Notes: generated by a model not told the origin, from the letters alone. Shown: positions 18,901-27,111, numbered from the stretch's first letter. The stretch: 64,000 bases of DNA from Rhizobium altiplani (GCF_001542405.1 NZ_LNCD01000012.1:1-64000), one strand, 5' to 3'. Numbers and translations are program-made.

Positions 18901-18983
18901 TGTATAAGCTTTTCGCTTCTGATCCGGCGTTCAAAGCCGCCTGGAGCCAAAGCATCGAAACGGTCCTAAGGACCGGCGTGTAA
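15960..18983 (+). CDS. hsdR: Type I restriction endonuclease/translocase HsdR
   Basis: 1007 residues from the ATG at 15960, preceded by AAGGGGC; an upstream in-frame start at 15939 would overlap the 80-residue gene. The nuclease domain has IDMVLFVNGLPL (Asp154) and ELK (168-170) of the PD-(D/E)xK type. The SF2 translocase has Walker A SAGSGKS (316-322), DEAH (430-433) and AFTATP (481-486). The C-terminal helical HsdM-binding region follows. It cuts unmodified DNA after ATP-driven translocation. All key residues are present. Confidence 0.94.
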   Translation: MVSNTKEVALEQAIQRHLTGTTTEDLASEPVPAEQRFFRFGQPSDFDAQYAIDTRLFWEFLETTQAKELAKLKNHSPADWQRKILERFDRLVKKNGLLYLLKKGLAVDDAAFTLMYAAPLASSAAKVHENFAANIFSVTRQVRYSETNPGEEIDMVLFVNGLPLITVELKNAWTGQTARYHGQKQYRDGRDATQPLLQFGRALVHMAVDTDEVFMTTKLAGPATFFLPFNKGHNEGEGNPPNPNGHRTAYLWEEVFSKESLAGIIQHFVLLEGKSTDPLAKKSMIFPRYHQLDVVRRLLSHAATNGVGQSYLIQHSAGSGKSNSITWAAYQLIDTYPASTSVAGGKASDQPLFDSVIVVTDRRLLDKQLRDNINDFSEVKNIVAPAVRSVDLKSALENGKKIIITTIQKFPFIIEGIADLSDKRFAVIIDEAHSGQSGSAHDNMNRAMGAGEADPDEEDPQDRILAAMQSRKMRGNASYFAFTATPKNTTLEKFGELQPDGSFKPFHLYSMKQAIEEGFILNVLANYTTYKSYYEIQKSIADNPLFDTKKAQKKLRAHVERSQQTINTKAEIMLDHFIEQVVTPKKLHGKAKGMVVTQNIESAIRYYKALTKLLAERGYPLKVLIAFSGEKEVDGVTYTEADMNGFPESDTRDKFDEDEYRLLVVANKYLTGFDQPKLTTMYVDKKLQHVLAVQALSRLNRSAPKLGKRTEDLFILDFFNDVTDIKSAFDPFYTVTTLSSATDVNVLHEIKDALDAVGVYEWQEVEDFVARYFAGDDAQSLSPIIDAAADRFNHQLGLADNDKIDFKIKARQFVKIYGQMASIMSFEVVEWEKLFWLLKFLIPKLHITDPDQDMLDELLEAVDLSSYGLERTRLNQDIELDATPTELDPQNPNPRGYRDGEQERDPLDDIIHTFNERWFQGWGATPEEQRVKFINVVNGIRAHPDFTQKYEENTDPYNRGLALEKMMQDVMLKRRKEELELYKLFASDPAFKAAWSQSIETVLRTGV

Positions 18984-19032
18984 CGGTTGATGAACTAAGC
19001 CGAAACGCAAACGCAATTGGAGCGGGCGAAGA

Positions 19033-20304
19033 ATGTCAGTAACGACAACCGTGTTATTTCAACGGCCGCAGCAGGAGATTGCAACGCTGATCCGCGATCG
19101 ACTTTCCCGATCCGTCGCCACACGTATTGTAACGGGTTTTGCCACGCCAGGCGGATTGGCTGAGATTGGCGGTCCGATACTCGCGAACACCGGCAGCCTT
19201 GAAACCTTCGTGATCGGCGCGTCCACATATCCTGGATTTCTAGCGCTCGACAATCTTTTGGCCGCGGGTGTGCCTATGGATCGGTTGCACGTCCATCTAG
19301 GCTTCAGTGCGCCTTCTGGCACGCCCAAGAATCCGGTGGTGCGCTATCATCCGATGTTGCACAGCAAGGTCTATTACATGGAGTTGCCCGCCTCACGCGC
19401 ATGCGCATTCATCGGGTCGCACAACGTGACAGCGTTCGCCTTGGGCGGCAGCAATGGGGAGGCTGCAGTCCTTATTGAAGGTGATGTGCACGCGCCCGAA
19501 TTCGCTGCTGTCCGAGGCCATATTAATGAAGCGGAGAGACAGGCAACGCCCTATTCACCCACCATGAAGGAAGGATTTTCGTGGTGGTTCAAGGAATATG
19601 TAGAGGGCCTCAAGGCCGAGATACGCATGCCGACCGATTGGGCGATTGTTCGCACAATTCTCGCGTTCTCACATATTCAGGGTGGGCGCTTGCCAAAGAC
19701 CGGCGACACAATCTACTTCGAAATCCCTGCCGGGATCGAGGAAATTGAATCACTCAAGACTGAAGTTCATTTGTTCCTTTACGACACCATGCCTGCCGAT
19801 CCGATAAGCGCAATCAATGCCATCAGCAGCGCAAGCAGACGCTACACGTGTCAGACCATTGGGGTTGAAAACGGCCAAGGCAACCGAGAAGTATCAGTGG
19901 ACTGGATCATTGATGGCAGTTGGGCTCTCACTCCGGTGCCTTCCACAACATTCCGCCCGTCTACACCTGCTGGCATGCAGCAGGTGCGAGCCCAGGTGGT
20001 CGATACGTCGCTGCCATCCTACGAGTATGCATTTGAGCGAGAGCGGACAGGCTGGGACCCAGTATATTCTGAAGTCGACATTATAGACGTATCGGATTCA
20101 TCTCTTTCGGATGACGTCGCTAGGCGGGAAGCGCGAGGGGATCGCAAGATTAACACATGGAGGCTTGTCACGTCGCTTGAACCACGGTCTGGTTCGCAAT
20201 TGGAAGCCGATCAGACGGCCCTCGATCGCGCCATTCCTGAGTCTGGAGCATTCATTCTGGTCTCCTTGCGCAGACGCCGCTTCAGTGGCAAGCAAGGGGG
20301 CTAG
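19033..20304 (+). CDS. Phospholipase D-like (HKD) protein downstream of hsdR
   Basis: 423 residues, 49 bases after hsdR on the same strand. A PLD-type active site is visible: LHSKVYY (His110, Lys112), then GSHN (128-131) and an acidic residue in GEAAVLIEG (Glu143). Only one such motif is seen, as in bacterial PLD-like nucleases that act as dimers. The region after about residue 200 is unrecognised and probably beta-rich. No signal peptide, so it should be cytoplasmic. PLD-fold nucleases occur in several defence systems (DISARM DrmC is one); here a restriction-linked nuclease role is inferred from position. Confidence 0.7.
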   Translation: MSVTTTVLFQRPQQEIATLIRDRLSRSVATRIVTGFATPGGLAEIGGPILANTGSLETFVIGASTYPGFLALDNLLAAGVPMDRLHVHLGFSAPSGTPKNPVVRYHPMLHSKVYYMELPASRACAFIGSHNVTAFALGGSNGEAAVLIEGDVHAPEFAAVRGHINEAERQATPYSPTMKEGFSWWFKEYVEGLKAEIRMPTDWAIVRTILAFSHIQGGRLPKTGDTIYFEIPAGIEEIESLKTEVHLFLYDTMPADPISAINAISSASRRYTCQTIGVENGQGNREVSVDWIIDGSWALTPVPSTTFRPSTPAGMQQVRAQVVDTSLPSYEYAFERERTGWDPVYSEVDIIDVSDSSLSDDVARREARGDRKINTWRLVTSLEPRSGSQLEADQTALDRAIPESGAFILVSLRRRRFSGKQGG

Positions 20305-20402
20305 CCAATAGGAACAATAAGGACGCTAACGCATAAGTATGTCGGTTTGGCATGCGGGGCGCGCAGCAATTTTTTTGGCGAGGCATCCGCCGTCGCGATC
20401 AA

Positions 20403-20846
20403 TCAAAGCTGAAAACTCGCTCCCCAGCTCTCTAGCGGCCAATGATTATCTGTCCCAGGCCCAATGCGGAAATGAAAGTCTTTGAGCAATTTTTCTCTGA
20501 AAAGCCAGCAGGTGTCGGTGAACTGCTGCCGCGTGACTTCGAAGCTGACATTCACAGACGGAATTTCATCGGATTTGAACATAAGGCCGGCTTCGACTCT
20601 TTCAGGTGTCAACGGCGTTCGCACCCAGAAGGAGACTACTGCTGGCCAGTGGAATTTGCTGATCGGCGAAATGACCACCGCTCCGACGATCAAGTAAGTA
20701 AACTCTACGACCATGATGGGCGGCCCTGGCTGTATGTGCTGCCCGATGTTGCCAGAGGGTGGACCAGCGAACTCCCCATGCCAGTCACCGGCCTCAATTT
20801 CCGGCAAGGCAACTGCGGGGCGCAGCTTCTGTTTCTCTCGCGGCAT
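20403..20846 (-). CDS. Hypothetical protein
   Basis: 147 residues from the ATG at 20846, which has GAAGAGG 6-12 bases upstream; the longer open frame to 21104 reads like non-coding sequence. The body includes PPIMVVEFTYLIVGAVVIS, RVEAGLMFKS and a tryptophan-rich end (HWPLESWGASFQL). No signal peptide and no family recognised. It converges on the PLD-like gene. Confidence 0.55.
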   Translation of the reverse strand: MPREKQKLRPAVALPEIEAGDWHGEFAGPPSGNIGQHIQPGPPIMVVEFTYLIVGAVVISPISKFHWPAVVSFWVRTPLTPERVEAGLMFKSDEIPSVNVSFEVTRQQFTDTCWLFREKLLKDFHFRIGPGTDNHWPLESWGASFQL

Positions 20847-21200
20847 GTTACCTCTTCGCGCGACCGTGCCAGATGACCCGAACACACCCACAACCAGTAG
20901 TGCGTTCGATGAGCTTGGTGGGCGCGACCTGGGCGGCCAGCCCTGCGTCGACCGATGGAGTCCTTCACGCCGAACGAGGATCAACCTTGCCGCGATGCCG
21001 GCGCAGGACGTTGTTCGATGTCGAGCAGCGTGGGCGCGGCTCGACGGACGCCAGTTGTCCACGGCAACCCCAACAGTGCTGCAAACGTCCGCATGACAGC
21101 TCATCGGGTCGCCTTGATCGCCTGAGAGGAGTCACATGTCGAAGTTTCCTCGTCCTGGCGTCGGAGCCAATTCAACGCTATGGCCCGGGCGATCCCACTC
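20847..21200. other. Spacer with no recognisable gene
   Basis: Open frames cross this stretch on both strands but none has a plausible start or recognisable composition. Nothing else seen. Confidence 0.45.
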
Positions 21201-21638
21201 TTACCTGCGATAAATCGTGACCGTCGAGTTCCTCGAGCAGTCAGCACTGGAGTAGTTCATCGCTTCCTTACCATTTACTTCGACCTGGGGATACAGGTCA
21301 GGATAAACATGCGCGAATCCTAGTGCGTCTCTGCACTCACCCTTGTTCAGGCCGTCGAAGACAATCTTATAGTTAGCCACGTCTTTGGCGGGCAACAAAA
21401 GCGCCCTTGCATTATGCTTGACCAAAAATGCGTTGCCTATCAGCTGGGGGGTGATTGCGGCGGCCACAGACTCGTCATCCGAATAGCTCATTGCGGCCGG
21501 ATCAGCCAAGCTGGTGAAATACGCGATTGATGACATAACCTCCGTCAGCGTCTCCGGAGTTTTAAGCTGGGCATATGATGGCTGGCAGAGACCTGCGGCG
21601 AAGGCTATCGAGGCAAAGGCATAAAGTTTGTAATTCAT
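21201..21638 (-). CDS. Secreted protein resembling a type IV pilin C-terminal domain
   Basis: 145 residues with a signal peptide (about 1-23, ending SYA-Q). The mature part has the order expected of the C-terminal part of type IVb pilins: ALLLPAKDVANYKIVFDGLN, GEC, a stretch ending QVEVNGK, then ADCSRNSTVTIY, with two cysteines 44 residues apart that could form the disulphide-bounded loop. It lacks the pilin prepilin peptidase site and long N-terminal helix, having an ordinary signal peptide instead. No pilus genes are nearby. The similarity is my own reading and is tentative. Confidence 0.6.
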   Translation of the reverse strand: MNYKLYAFASIAFAAGLCQPSYAQLKTPETLTEVMSSIAYFTSLADPAAMSYSDDESVAAAITPQLIGNAFLVKHNARALLLPAKDVANYKIVFDGLNKGECRDALGFAHVYPDLYPQVEVNGKEAMNYSSADCSRNSTVTIYRR

Positions 21639-22221
21639 TGTTCTTTTCCAATTTTAGGCTGCCCTCGTCTACACGGCACAACTAAAATCGATCCTAACTC
21701 ATTCTGTCGAATTCGATCGACTGCGCTCCGTCAATTGCCCACGCATAGCGACTGAAATGCGTCCGACAGTGGAGTCCCAATACTGCAGGAACGCAGATGT
21801 CGCTAGCCGCCTCCGATGGCAAGGCGTAAGTATCGGGCTCGGCCAATGCGGTCGTAGGAGCCTACCTCGACCAGCTGGGGATGAGTGAGAAGGCCATCGT
21901 CTACGCAACATCCGCGCCGCCGGAGGGTATTGAATGGCTGACCGCAAGCACGTCCGAGCAGATCGGAACATCATTCGAAGCGGTAAAGGCCCAAGCGCCA
22001 GCGACCGGGCCGCAATGACAGGAACCACACGATTCAATGTCGGCTGTCGCGACCTTTCATTCAGCGCTGGGAAGCGCCGACGGCGAAGCGGCGTCGCGCC
22101 AGCTTCCGATGATGTGTTTGCTCTAACGCGTTGCAGGCACCGAGTGAGACCTAGTAGGATCAGCCATGTCGACAATCTGACATCCTCCAGTTGCCTCCGT
22201 CGGCCGTCTGCTGCGCTACCG
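21639..22221. other. Spacer carrying a gene relic
   Basis: Apart from the reading-frame fragment at 21830-22018, no gene is supported here. Longer open frames on both strands look like chance products of GC-rich sequence. Confidence 0.45.
21830..22018 (+). pseudogene. C-terminal fragment of a possible COG3904-type periplasmic protein
   Basis: A plus-strand frame immediately after a stop codon reads GAYLDQLGMSEKAIVYATS, then APPEGIEWLTASTSEQIG. The pattern (YL..LG, A...PP..I.WLT) resembles the end of ClpP-like periplasmic proteins of the COG3904 type. No start codon or N-terminal part is present. A weak, similarity-by-eye call. Confidence 0.35.
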
Positions 22222-22989
22222 CTAGATTTCAATTACCAAGTCCGGGTCGAAGCCTGTTGCCTCCCCCGGATAGCCGCGTGGATTGCAGACGATTCTGGTG
22301 AACCCGAGCATGTAGTCCAGTTTTTGATGTACATGCCCGTGAACCCAAAGATCGGGCTCTGCCTCCCTGATGAAATCATCGCAATCCGAGGCGTAGCACG
22401 GCGCTAGTGGGTCATCTCGGAACCATCGAGAAATGGACCTCGATGAGGGCGCATGATGGGTGACCACAACCTTTTTCCTGACGGCGGCCCGACCCAGGCT
22501 CTCCGTCAGGAGCTTCATGGAAGCGCCGTGTCTCCGGAATGCATGGATGGGTTTGAATTTTCTGAATGGCTGTTTGGAGAGGTTGATCCGTTTGTAGTCT
22601 TTCATTCCCTGTTGGGCCGACCACATAGACGTTTCGGGATTGCTGTCGAATAGCCGGAAGTCGGTCCAAAGGGTCGCGCCGGCGAAAAGAACGTCTTCAA
22701 TCACTACGTCGCGGTCGTCGAGGAAGTAGATGTTCGGATAGTGATCGCGCAACGCGTTCGCCGCGGCTATGCTGTCCGTAAGGAAGCTGCGGTAGAACTC
22801 GTGATTTCCAGCGACGAAGATCAATGGCAACTCGGGACCCAAGCTTTTCGCGAGCCACTCAATGCTGGGCACAACGCCTCTGTCGAGGACGTCGCCCGCG
22901 CAGACAATGACGTCGATGTCATCTGGCGGGGCCGCGCTGAACGGCTTGCCGAACTCGAGATGGACGTCTGAGAAAACCCAGATTTTCAT
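22222..22989 (-). CDS. Calcineurin-like metallophosphoesterase
   Basis: 255 residues from the ATG at 22989. All metallophosphoesterase blocks are present in order: FSDVHLEFG, CAGDVLDRG, AGNHEFY, VVTHHAPS and HGHVH. These build a two-metal centre that hydrolyses phosphoesters; the substrate cannot be told from sequence. No signal peptide, so cytoplasmic. It lies 126 bases downstream of the AAA protease operon on the same strand and could belong to it, but the gap leaves this open. Confidence 0.88.
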   Translation of the reverse strand: MKIWVFSDVHLEFGKPFSAAPPDDIDVIVCAGDVLDRGVVPSIEWLAKSLGPELPLIFVAGNHEFYRSFLTDSIAAANALRDHYPNIYFLDDRDVVIEDVLFAGATLWTDFRLFDSNPETSMWSAQQGMKDYKRINLSKQPFRKFKPIHAFRRHGASMKLLTESLGRAAVRKKVVVTHHAPSSRSISRWFRDDPLAPCYASDCDDFIREAEPDLWVHGHVHQKLDYMLGFTRIVCNPRGYPGEATGFDPDLVIEI

Positions 22990-23115
22990 CAAAATTGCAC
23001 GGACTGAGCAGCGGGCAACTCATAGACCGCGTTTACGGAAATTGAGGTCATCTATCTCTCCAGGAGTGGCGGTGGGTTACGTCGACAGCGTGCGATCTAT
23101 CCCACCTCACCATCA

Positions 23116-24090
23116 TCATTCATACAGAAATGGAGCGTGCGGCAGATATCGGGCCGCAAAATGCCGACGCATGTTGATAGACAGGGCATCGTATTCGATC
23201 AGGAGCGTCCTGTACGACTCCTCGACCGATAACCATCCGCAGTCCAGACGCCATCGACGATGGAAAACCCGATCAAGACTCTGACTGCTCCAGAACCTGA
23301 GAGACTTGAGCGCGTCTTCTCGGGTCTTGGTTTTCGGTGCGATCTGGAGCCACTCCACGATACTCTCTTCGGTTATCACCGCCGTCTTCTCGATCTTCTC
23401 CGCGATATCGTCGGGGACGGTTGCTAGGGCCGCATCCCGAGCCCGTAAGAACCGGCGGTCTTTCGTGAAATCAACACCCCACACTGACGGGTTGTCACGC
23501 CAGAATATTGTTTCGGCGCGCTCCGTCCATCGAGCTCCAATAACAAGGTCTAGGCTTTCGAACACCCGGAACGCGTCTGGGGCTAGATACGCAGGGCCAC
23601 TGCCATGATCCGCCCGAATGTTCGGACGTCGAAGTCCCGTTGGGCTCGGTCGGTCGCGGGCTCCTGTGAAATGTCGATACTCGAGTAAGCTCACTTGCGC
23701 TGCCAAGCAGACGATCACTGTCGCAACATCGTCCAATCGCGGAAGGATGCTAGGCAGCGCAGGCTCCGGGTTAGCTTTTATCCCACCGCTGCCATCAAGA
23801 ACTGCTTGACCGAGTGCGACTAATGCCTGGCAAGCAGATTGAAGAGCGTCGATATAGAGATGGTCCCAGTGATTAGCAACCAAGTCCGGTAAGGCCGCCC
23901 ACAAAAATTCGACCACTGGATCGAACCACTTGGGGGGCAATGCGGGCTGAGTTCCGACGCCGCGATCATGAACCTTTATTCGCCTGCCCAACGCTTCAAA
24001 ACCGGCCTCATCGAGTGTCTCACCGAGCGAACCCGCATATGTCTTGTTCGACGCCGGCCGCCGGCCGGCTGAGGTTGTTCGTTTTGCCAT
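23116..24090 (-). CDS. Unknown protein coupled to the AAA+/M41 protease
   Basis: 324 residues from the ATG at 24090, whose A is the last base of the upstream protease stop (TGATG), so the two are translationally coupled. The N-terminus is basic. A mostly helical middle (WFDPVVEFLWAALPDLVANH, ALQSACQALVALGQAVL) is followed by tryptophan-rich segments (FWRDNPSVWGVDFTKD, RFWSSQSLDRVFHRRW). No domain recognised and no signal peptide. By position it may be an adaptor, substrate or toxin of the protease; which one is unknown. Confidence 0.75.
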   Translation of the reverse strand: MAKRTTSAGRRPASNKTYAGSLGETLDEAGFEALGRRIKVHDRGVGTQPALPPKWFDPVVEFLWAALPDLVANHWDHLYIDALQSACQALVALGQAVLDGSGGIKANPEPALPSILPRLDDVATVIVCLAAQVSLLEYRHFTGARDRPSPTGLRRPNIRADHGSGPAYLAPDAFRVFESLDLVIGARWTERAETIFWRDNPSVWGVDFTKDRRFLRARDAALATVPDDIAEKIEKTAVITEESIVEWLQIAPKTKTREDALKSLRFWSSQSLDRVFHRRWRLDCGWLSVEESYRTLLIEYDALSINMRRHFAARYLPHAPFLYE

Positions 24091-26123
24091 CAAGTTCCCG
24101 TCCTGAGCTGTGCTTTCGCGAGGCTGACGACCGAGCGCCTGTTGCTTTGCAACACCTGGACGACTTCCTCTCCGGTCATGGTCGGACTAACCATTAGTAT
24201 TTCGACCAGCGCGTCTAGCGCGGGACGCTGCCTTTGAATGATGGACCTCGTCCTTGCAAGTTCGCTTTCGAGCAACCCGTGGACCTGTTCTCGCAGCTCC
24301 GGATTGTACAGGCGCATCCTTGCGAACTCCTCGGGATCGGGAACCTCCACCGCCAGCGTGCGGCCCATGCCATTCGTGCCCTCAACCATCGTCGCAAGAT
24401 CGGTCGCCCTGTTCAGGTCGGCCTCACTCGAACCCGATGCCCCATCAGCGAAGGTCCCGAAGACTTCCATTTCCGCTGCTATGCCCGCCAAGAAGATGGC
24501 TATCGTGTCCAGGTAGGTTGTTTTCGTTCTGGCCCGCACCTGCGGAAGCTTGGAATCGACGTTGCCAAGGACCCGCCGCTGGCCGCTGACCAGCCATTTC
24601 GAAATCGTGATGCCTGAGACTTCATGCCCAACTTCGAAACCGACGAGGGCATGGCCAGCCTCATGGGCAGCGATCACTCTGAGATAATCTTCAGGAAGTT
24701 TCTCAAGGACTGGGAGCTGATCGATAATGTGAATCGCGCTAAAGCAATCAGCTTGACGGCGGGCCGCTCGCCTCGCATCCCTGACAAGCCGCTCGATCTC
24801 CGCACCCGAAAACCCTTCGGTAGCGAATTCGAACAACTCCGCATCAGCGGACGACAGCTCGATTCCAGTGTGAAACTTCAGAATTCCGCGACGCGATGGG
24901 CCATCGGGGAGCATCAACTCCAGGTGCCGATCAAGCCTTCCCGCTCGCAGAAGGGCTGCATCGACGAGCCGAGGGTGGTTGCACGCAGCAACAACGACTA
25001 CGCCCTCTCGACGTTCAAAGCCATCGAGCTGTTCAAGTGCACCGGCAACCACGCCGTTGTGGTAGCCCGCGTTCCGGTCAGAGGTCGTACGTTTTCCCAA
25101 GGTGTCGAATTCATCGATGAACAAGATCGATGGAGCCTTGTCCCGCGCCTGTTTGAATGACGCTCGCATGGCTTTAAGGTGCGCATCCAGAGCACCAGCT
25201 TCCTGCCATTTAGAAACAGAGCCATAGATGATCGGTACTTTGCAGGAATTGGCTAGCGCGCTCGCGAACAGCGTCTTCCCGATGCCTGGGGGCCCGGATA
25301 GTAAGACGCCAGCGTCGACGTCGTTCCAACCGATAAGGCCATTCTTGTAGTCTGCAAGGTCTTTTGCAAGGTTGTGTCCCCAGTCCACTGCCGGTCCCAG
25401 ACCATGCATGTCTTCAAGCGTAGGGCCACTGTGGGTTGCTGTCTGATCGGCAATACGTTTGAGCCTAGCCGTTTCCCTTCGAAGGCGCTCCAACGCTTGG
25501 AGTGGACCACGACGGTCCTGAAACGCGGAATGAAGCCTTGGCCAAGGTTCCGATATCAGGAGCTCGACGAGCTTCTCGTCAACGGGAAGTTCGGCCCTTC
25601 GAAGTGCAGCCCTTGCATGCTCCGGAGACCGAGGCTCGATCTCGATCACGATATCCGAAAAAAGCCGTTCGTCATCGGTAAGCCTGTATCCAGGCGGCGA
25701 TAGAAAGATGCCTCGCCCGTTCTTCTCAGCAAGCGACTGGTCACGAAATGGCGAATTCGACCACTCGAAGATGTAGGTCTCCCAATCAGACGACTTCCAA
25801 ATCTCCATCGCGAACACTTGGGCTGCCTGAGAGTAGATAGGTTGGTAGTAGTCCTCTTTGAAAACAAGCGTCGCGATGAACTTCCGCTCGATTCTGTTCC
25901 AAGGCCGCAACGCGGCTGCTATCGAGCAGTACGCCATGTATACGGGCAGTGTAACGCCCTGCCAGTTACTATTAGTTTGATTCCATGGCACGCGTGGTCG
26001 CTTGCCCGTAACACCGTTCGGCATTGTGATATCCTGATCATTATCTACCGGGCCGCTCTCCACGACCATGATAGTATTTGCCGGCCCTTCGATTGACGCG
26101 CGGTCAATACTTGAGCCCACCAA
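24090..26123 (-). CDS. Soluble FtsH-like AAA+ ATPase / M41 metalloprotease
   Basis: 677 residues from a GTG at 26123; ATG codons at residues 19 and 34 are alternatives and no start has a clear ribosome site. Residues 1-240 are unrecognised. The AAA+ module has Walker A GPPGIGKT (277-284), Walker B ILFIDE (333-338) and LLRAGRLDRH (391-400, arginine finger region). The M41 zinc protease has HEAGH (487-491) and a third ligand in SSEADLNRATDLA (Asp569). FtsH normally has two N-terminal membrane helices; none is seen here. The FtsH pore motif (FVG) is replaced by a stretch with VSKWQEAGAL. Predicted to unfold and degrade proteins in the cytoplasm. Confidence 0.88.
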   Translation of the reverse strand: MVGSSIDRASIEGPANTIMVVESGPVDNDQDITMPNGVTGKRPRVPWNQTNSNWQGVTLPVYMAYCSIAAALRPWNRIERKFIATLVFKEDYYQPIYSQAAQVFAMEIWKSSDWETYIFEWSNSPFRDQSLAEKNGRGIFLSPPGYRLTDDERLFSDIVIEIEPRSPEHARAALRRAELPVDEKLVELLISEPWPRLHSAFQDRRGPLQALERLRRETARLKRIADQTATHSGPTLEDMHGLGPAVDWGHNLAKDLADYKNGLIGWNDVDAGVLLSGPPGIGKTLFASALANSCKVPIIYGSVSKWQEAGALDAHLKAMRASFKQARDKAPSILFIDEFDTLGKRTTSDRNAGYHNGVVAGALEQLDGFERREGVVVVAACNHPRLVDAALLRAGRLDRHLELMLPDGPSRRGILKFHTGIELSSADAELFEFATEGFSGAEIERLVRDARRAARRQADCFSAIHIIDQLPVLEKLPEDYLRVIAAHEAGHALVGFEVGHEVSGITISKWLVSGQRRVLGNVDSKLPQVRARTKTTYLDTIAIFLAGIAAEMEVFGTFADGASGSSEADLNRATDLATMVEGTNGMGRTLAVEVPDPEEFARMRLYNPELREQVHGLLESELARTRSIIQRQRPALDALVEILMVSPTMTGEEVVQVLQSNRRSVVSLAKAQLRTGT

Positions 26124-26212
26124 GGAGGCAACATTAACGTCCCCCTAATGGCCCACGCCTTCGAATCACATTCGCCCAAGGAGAGGCCTGCGAATATATG
26201 GATGTTTTATTA

Positions 26213-26245
26213 TCCAATAAGGATGCTTATAGACTCCATTTTGGA
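26213..26245. promoter_or_regulatory. Pair of matching operator-like dyads
   Basis: TCCAATAAGGA at 26213-26223 and TCCATTTTGGA at 26235-26245 share the form TCCA-N4-GGA with centres 22 bases apart, about two turns of DNA. They lie between the divergent protease operon and the XRE-repeat gene. A likely binding site for the neighbouring HTH proteins (inference). Confidence 0.6.
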
Positions 26246-26306
26246 CATTAAAAGACCCTAAATGGTTATCATTGACATTTTTTTTGCGGGGCATCTTGTC
26301 GAGCCG

Positions 26307-26837
26307 ATGAGGTTACCTGCTCCACCAGAAGCACTTAGAGTCGCACGCGCACTGACGGCGTTTTCCCAGCAAGAAGCGGCGGAACTCGCTGGAGTCACGC
26401 GACGCTACATCTCTACTGCTGAAACGTCGGAGGCTATGTTCAATCTCAACCTCCAACTGATCGACTTCTATACCGCCCGAGGGATAGAGTTTTTGGGACA
26501 AGCGGCAGTTGGGCACGAGGTGTTGTGCGCAGGTGCAAGATGGCGGCCACCCCCGACTACAACACTCCTCACTAGCGACTACGAGCGGTATCGCACGGAA
26601 GACGACGGTATCTCGTTTCGGGGCGCACGTGCACTTCTGAACAAAACGCAAGCAGATGTTGCAGAGGAGATCGGGTTGTCAGTCGCGACAGTGAAGGCCT
26701 TGGAGCGGGGTGGCCACTGGACGGACACCTCCGCCACCATGCAATTGTATTTCGAGAACCAAGGGGTCGAATTCGTCGGATGGGGCGACGCTAGCACCAG
26801 GCGCTATTTTGGGGTTGGCGTGCGATGGAAAGCCTGA
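26307..26837 (+). CDS. Protein of two XRE-type HTH repeats
   Basis: 176 residues from the ATG at 26307; an ATG at 26262 would add 15 residues that do not fit the fold. Two copies of one about 70-residue unit are visible: RVARALTAFSQQEAAELAG ... FYTARGIEFLG, and RGARALLNKTQADVAEEIG ... YFENQGVEFVG. Each has a Cro/C1-type helix-turn-helix plus a short beta end (GARW, GVRW). A covalent tandem could bind a dyad as one chain. It is divergent from the protease operon and next to matching dyads, so it is probably its repressor. Confidence 0.75.
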   Translation: MRLPAPPEALRVARALTAFSQQEAAELAGVTRRYISTAETSEAMFNLNLQLIDFYTARGIEFLGQAAVGHEVLCAGARWRPPPTTTLLTSDYERYRTEDDGISFRGARALLNKTQADVAEEIGLSVATVKALERGGHWTDTSATMQLYFENQGVEFVGWGDASTRRYFGVGVRWKA

Positions 26838-26880
26838 GGCAGCATCAAAGCGGGACCTTCAACATAGGAATTCTGCCGCC

Positions 26881-27111
26881 GTGCTAATATTGAAGCCGTC
26901 AATAGCACGAGCAGCCAGGGCATACACAGGCCTTGGCCACAAAGAGCTGGGGCATGCTGCTGGGGTTTCATCCCGAACAATCTTTAAGCTTGAACTCGAT
27001 GGGAAAGTAACGCCCTCTTCGCTGGCAAAGATCATGGAGGTATTCGAACGACGCGGCATTGTAATGAATTACGATGCCCGAGGGGCGGTTAATGGCCTTA
27101 CGTTTGAATAG
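26881..27111 (+). CDS. Small XRE-family HTH protein
   Basis: 76 residues, probable GTG start at 26881 (no ATG fits). The unit SIARAARAYTGLGHKELGHA ... FKLELDG ... VFERRGIVM is a third copy of the HTH fold found twice in the preceding gene, 43 bases upstream on the same strand. Likely a DNA-binding regulator of the same locus. The start codon is uncertain. Confidence 0.6.
   Translation: MLILKPSIARAARAYTGLGHKELGHAAGVSSRTIFKLELDGKVTPSSLAKIMEVFERRGIVMNYDARGAVNGLTFE

Noticed and set aside
21699..22407. Overlapping open frames on both strands in the spacer
   Set aside because: No start sites or recognisable content except the short relic at 21830-22018.
24090..26123. Housekeeping FtsH
   Set aside because: No membrane helices, replaced pore motif, and an accessory-island location.
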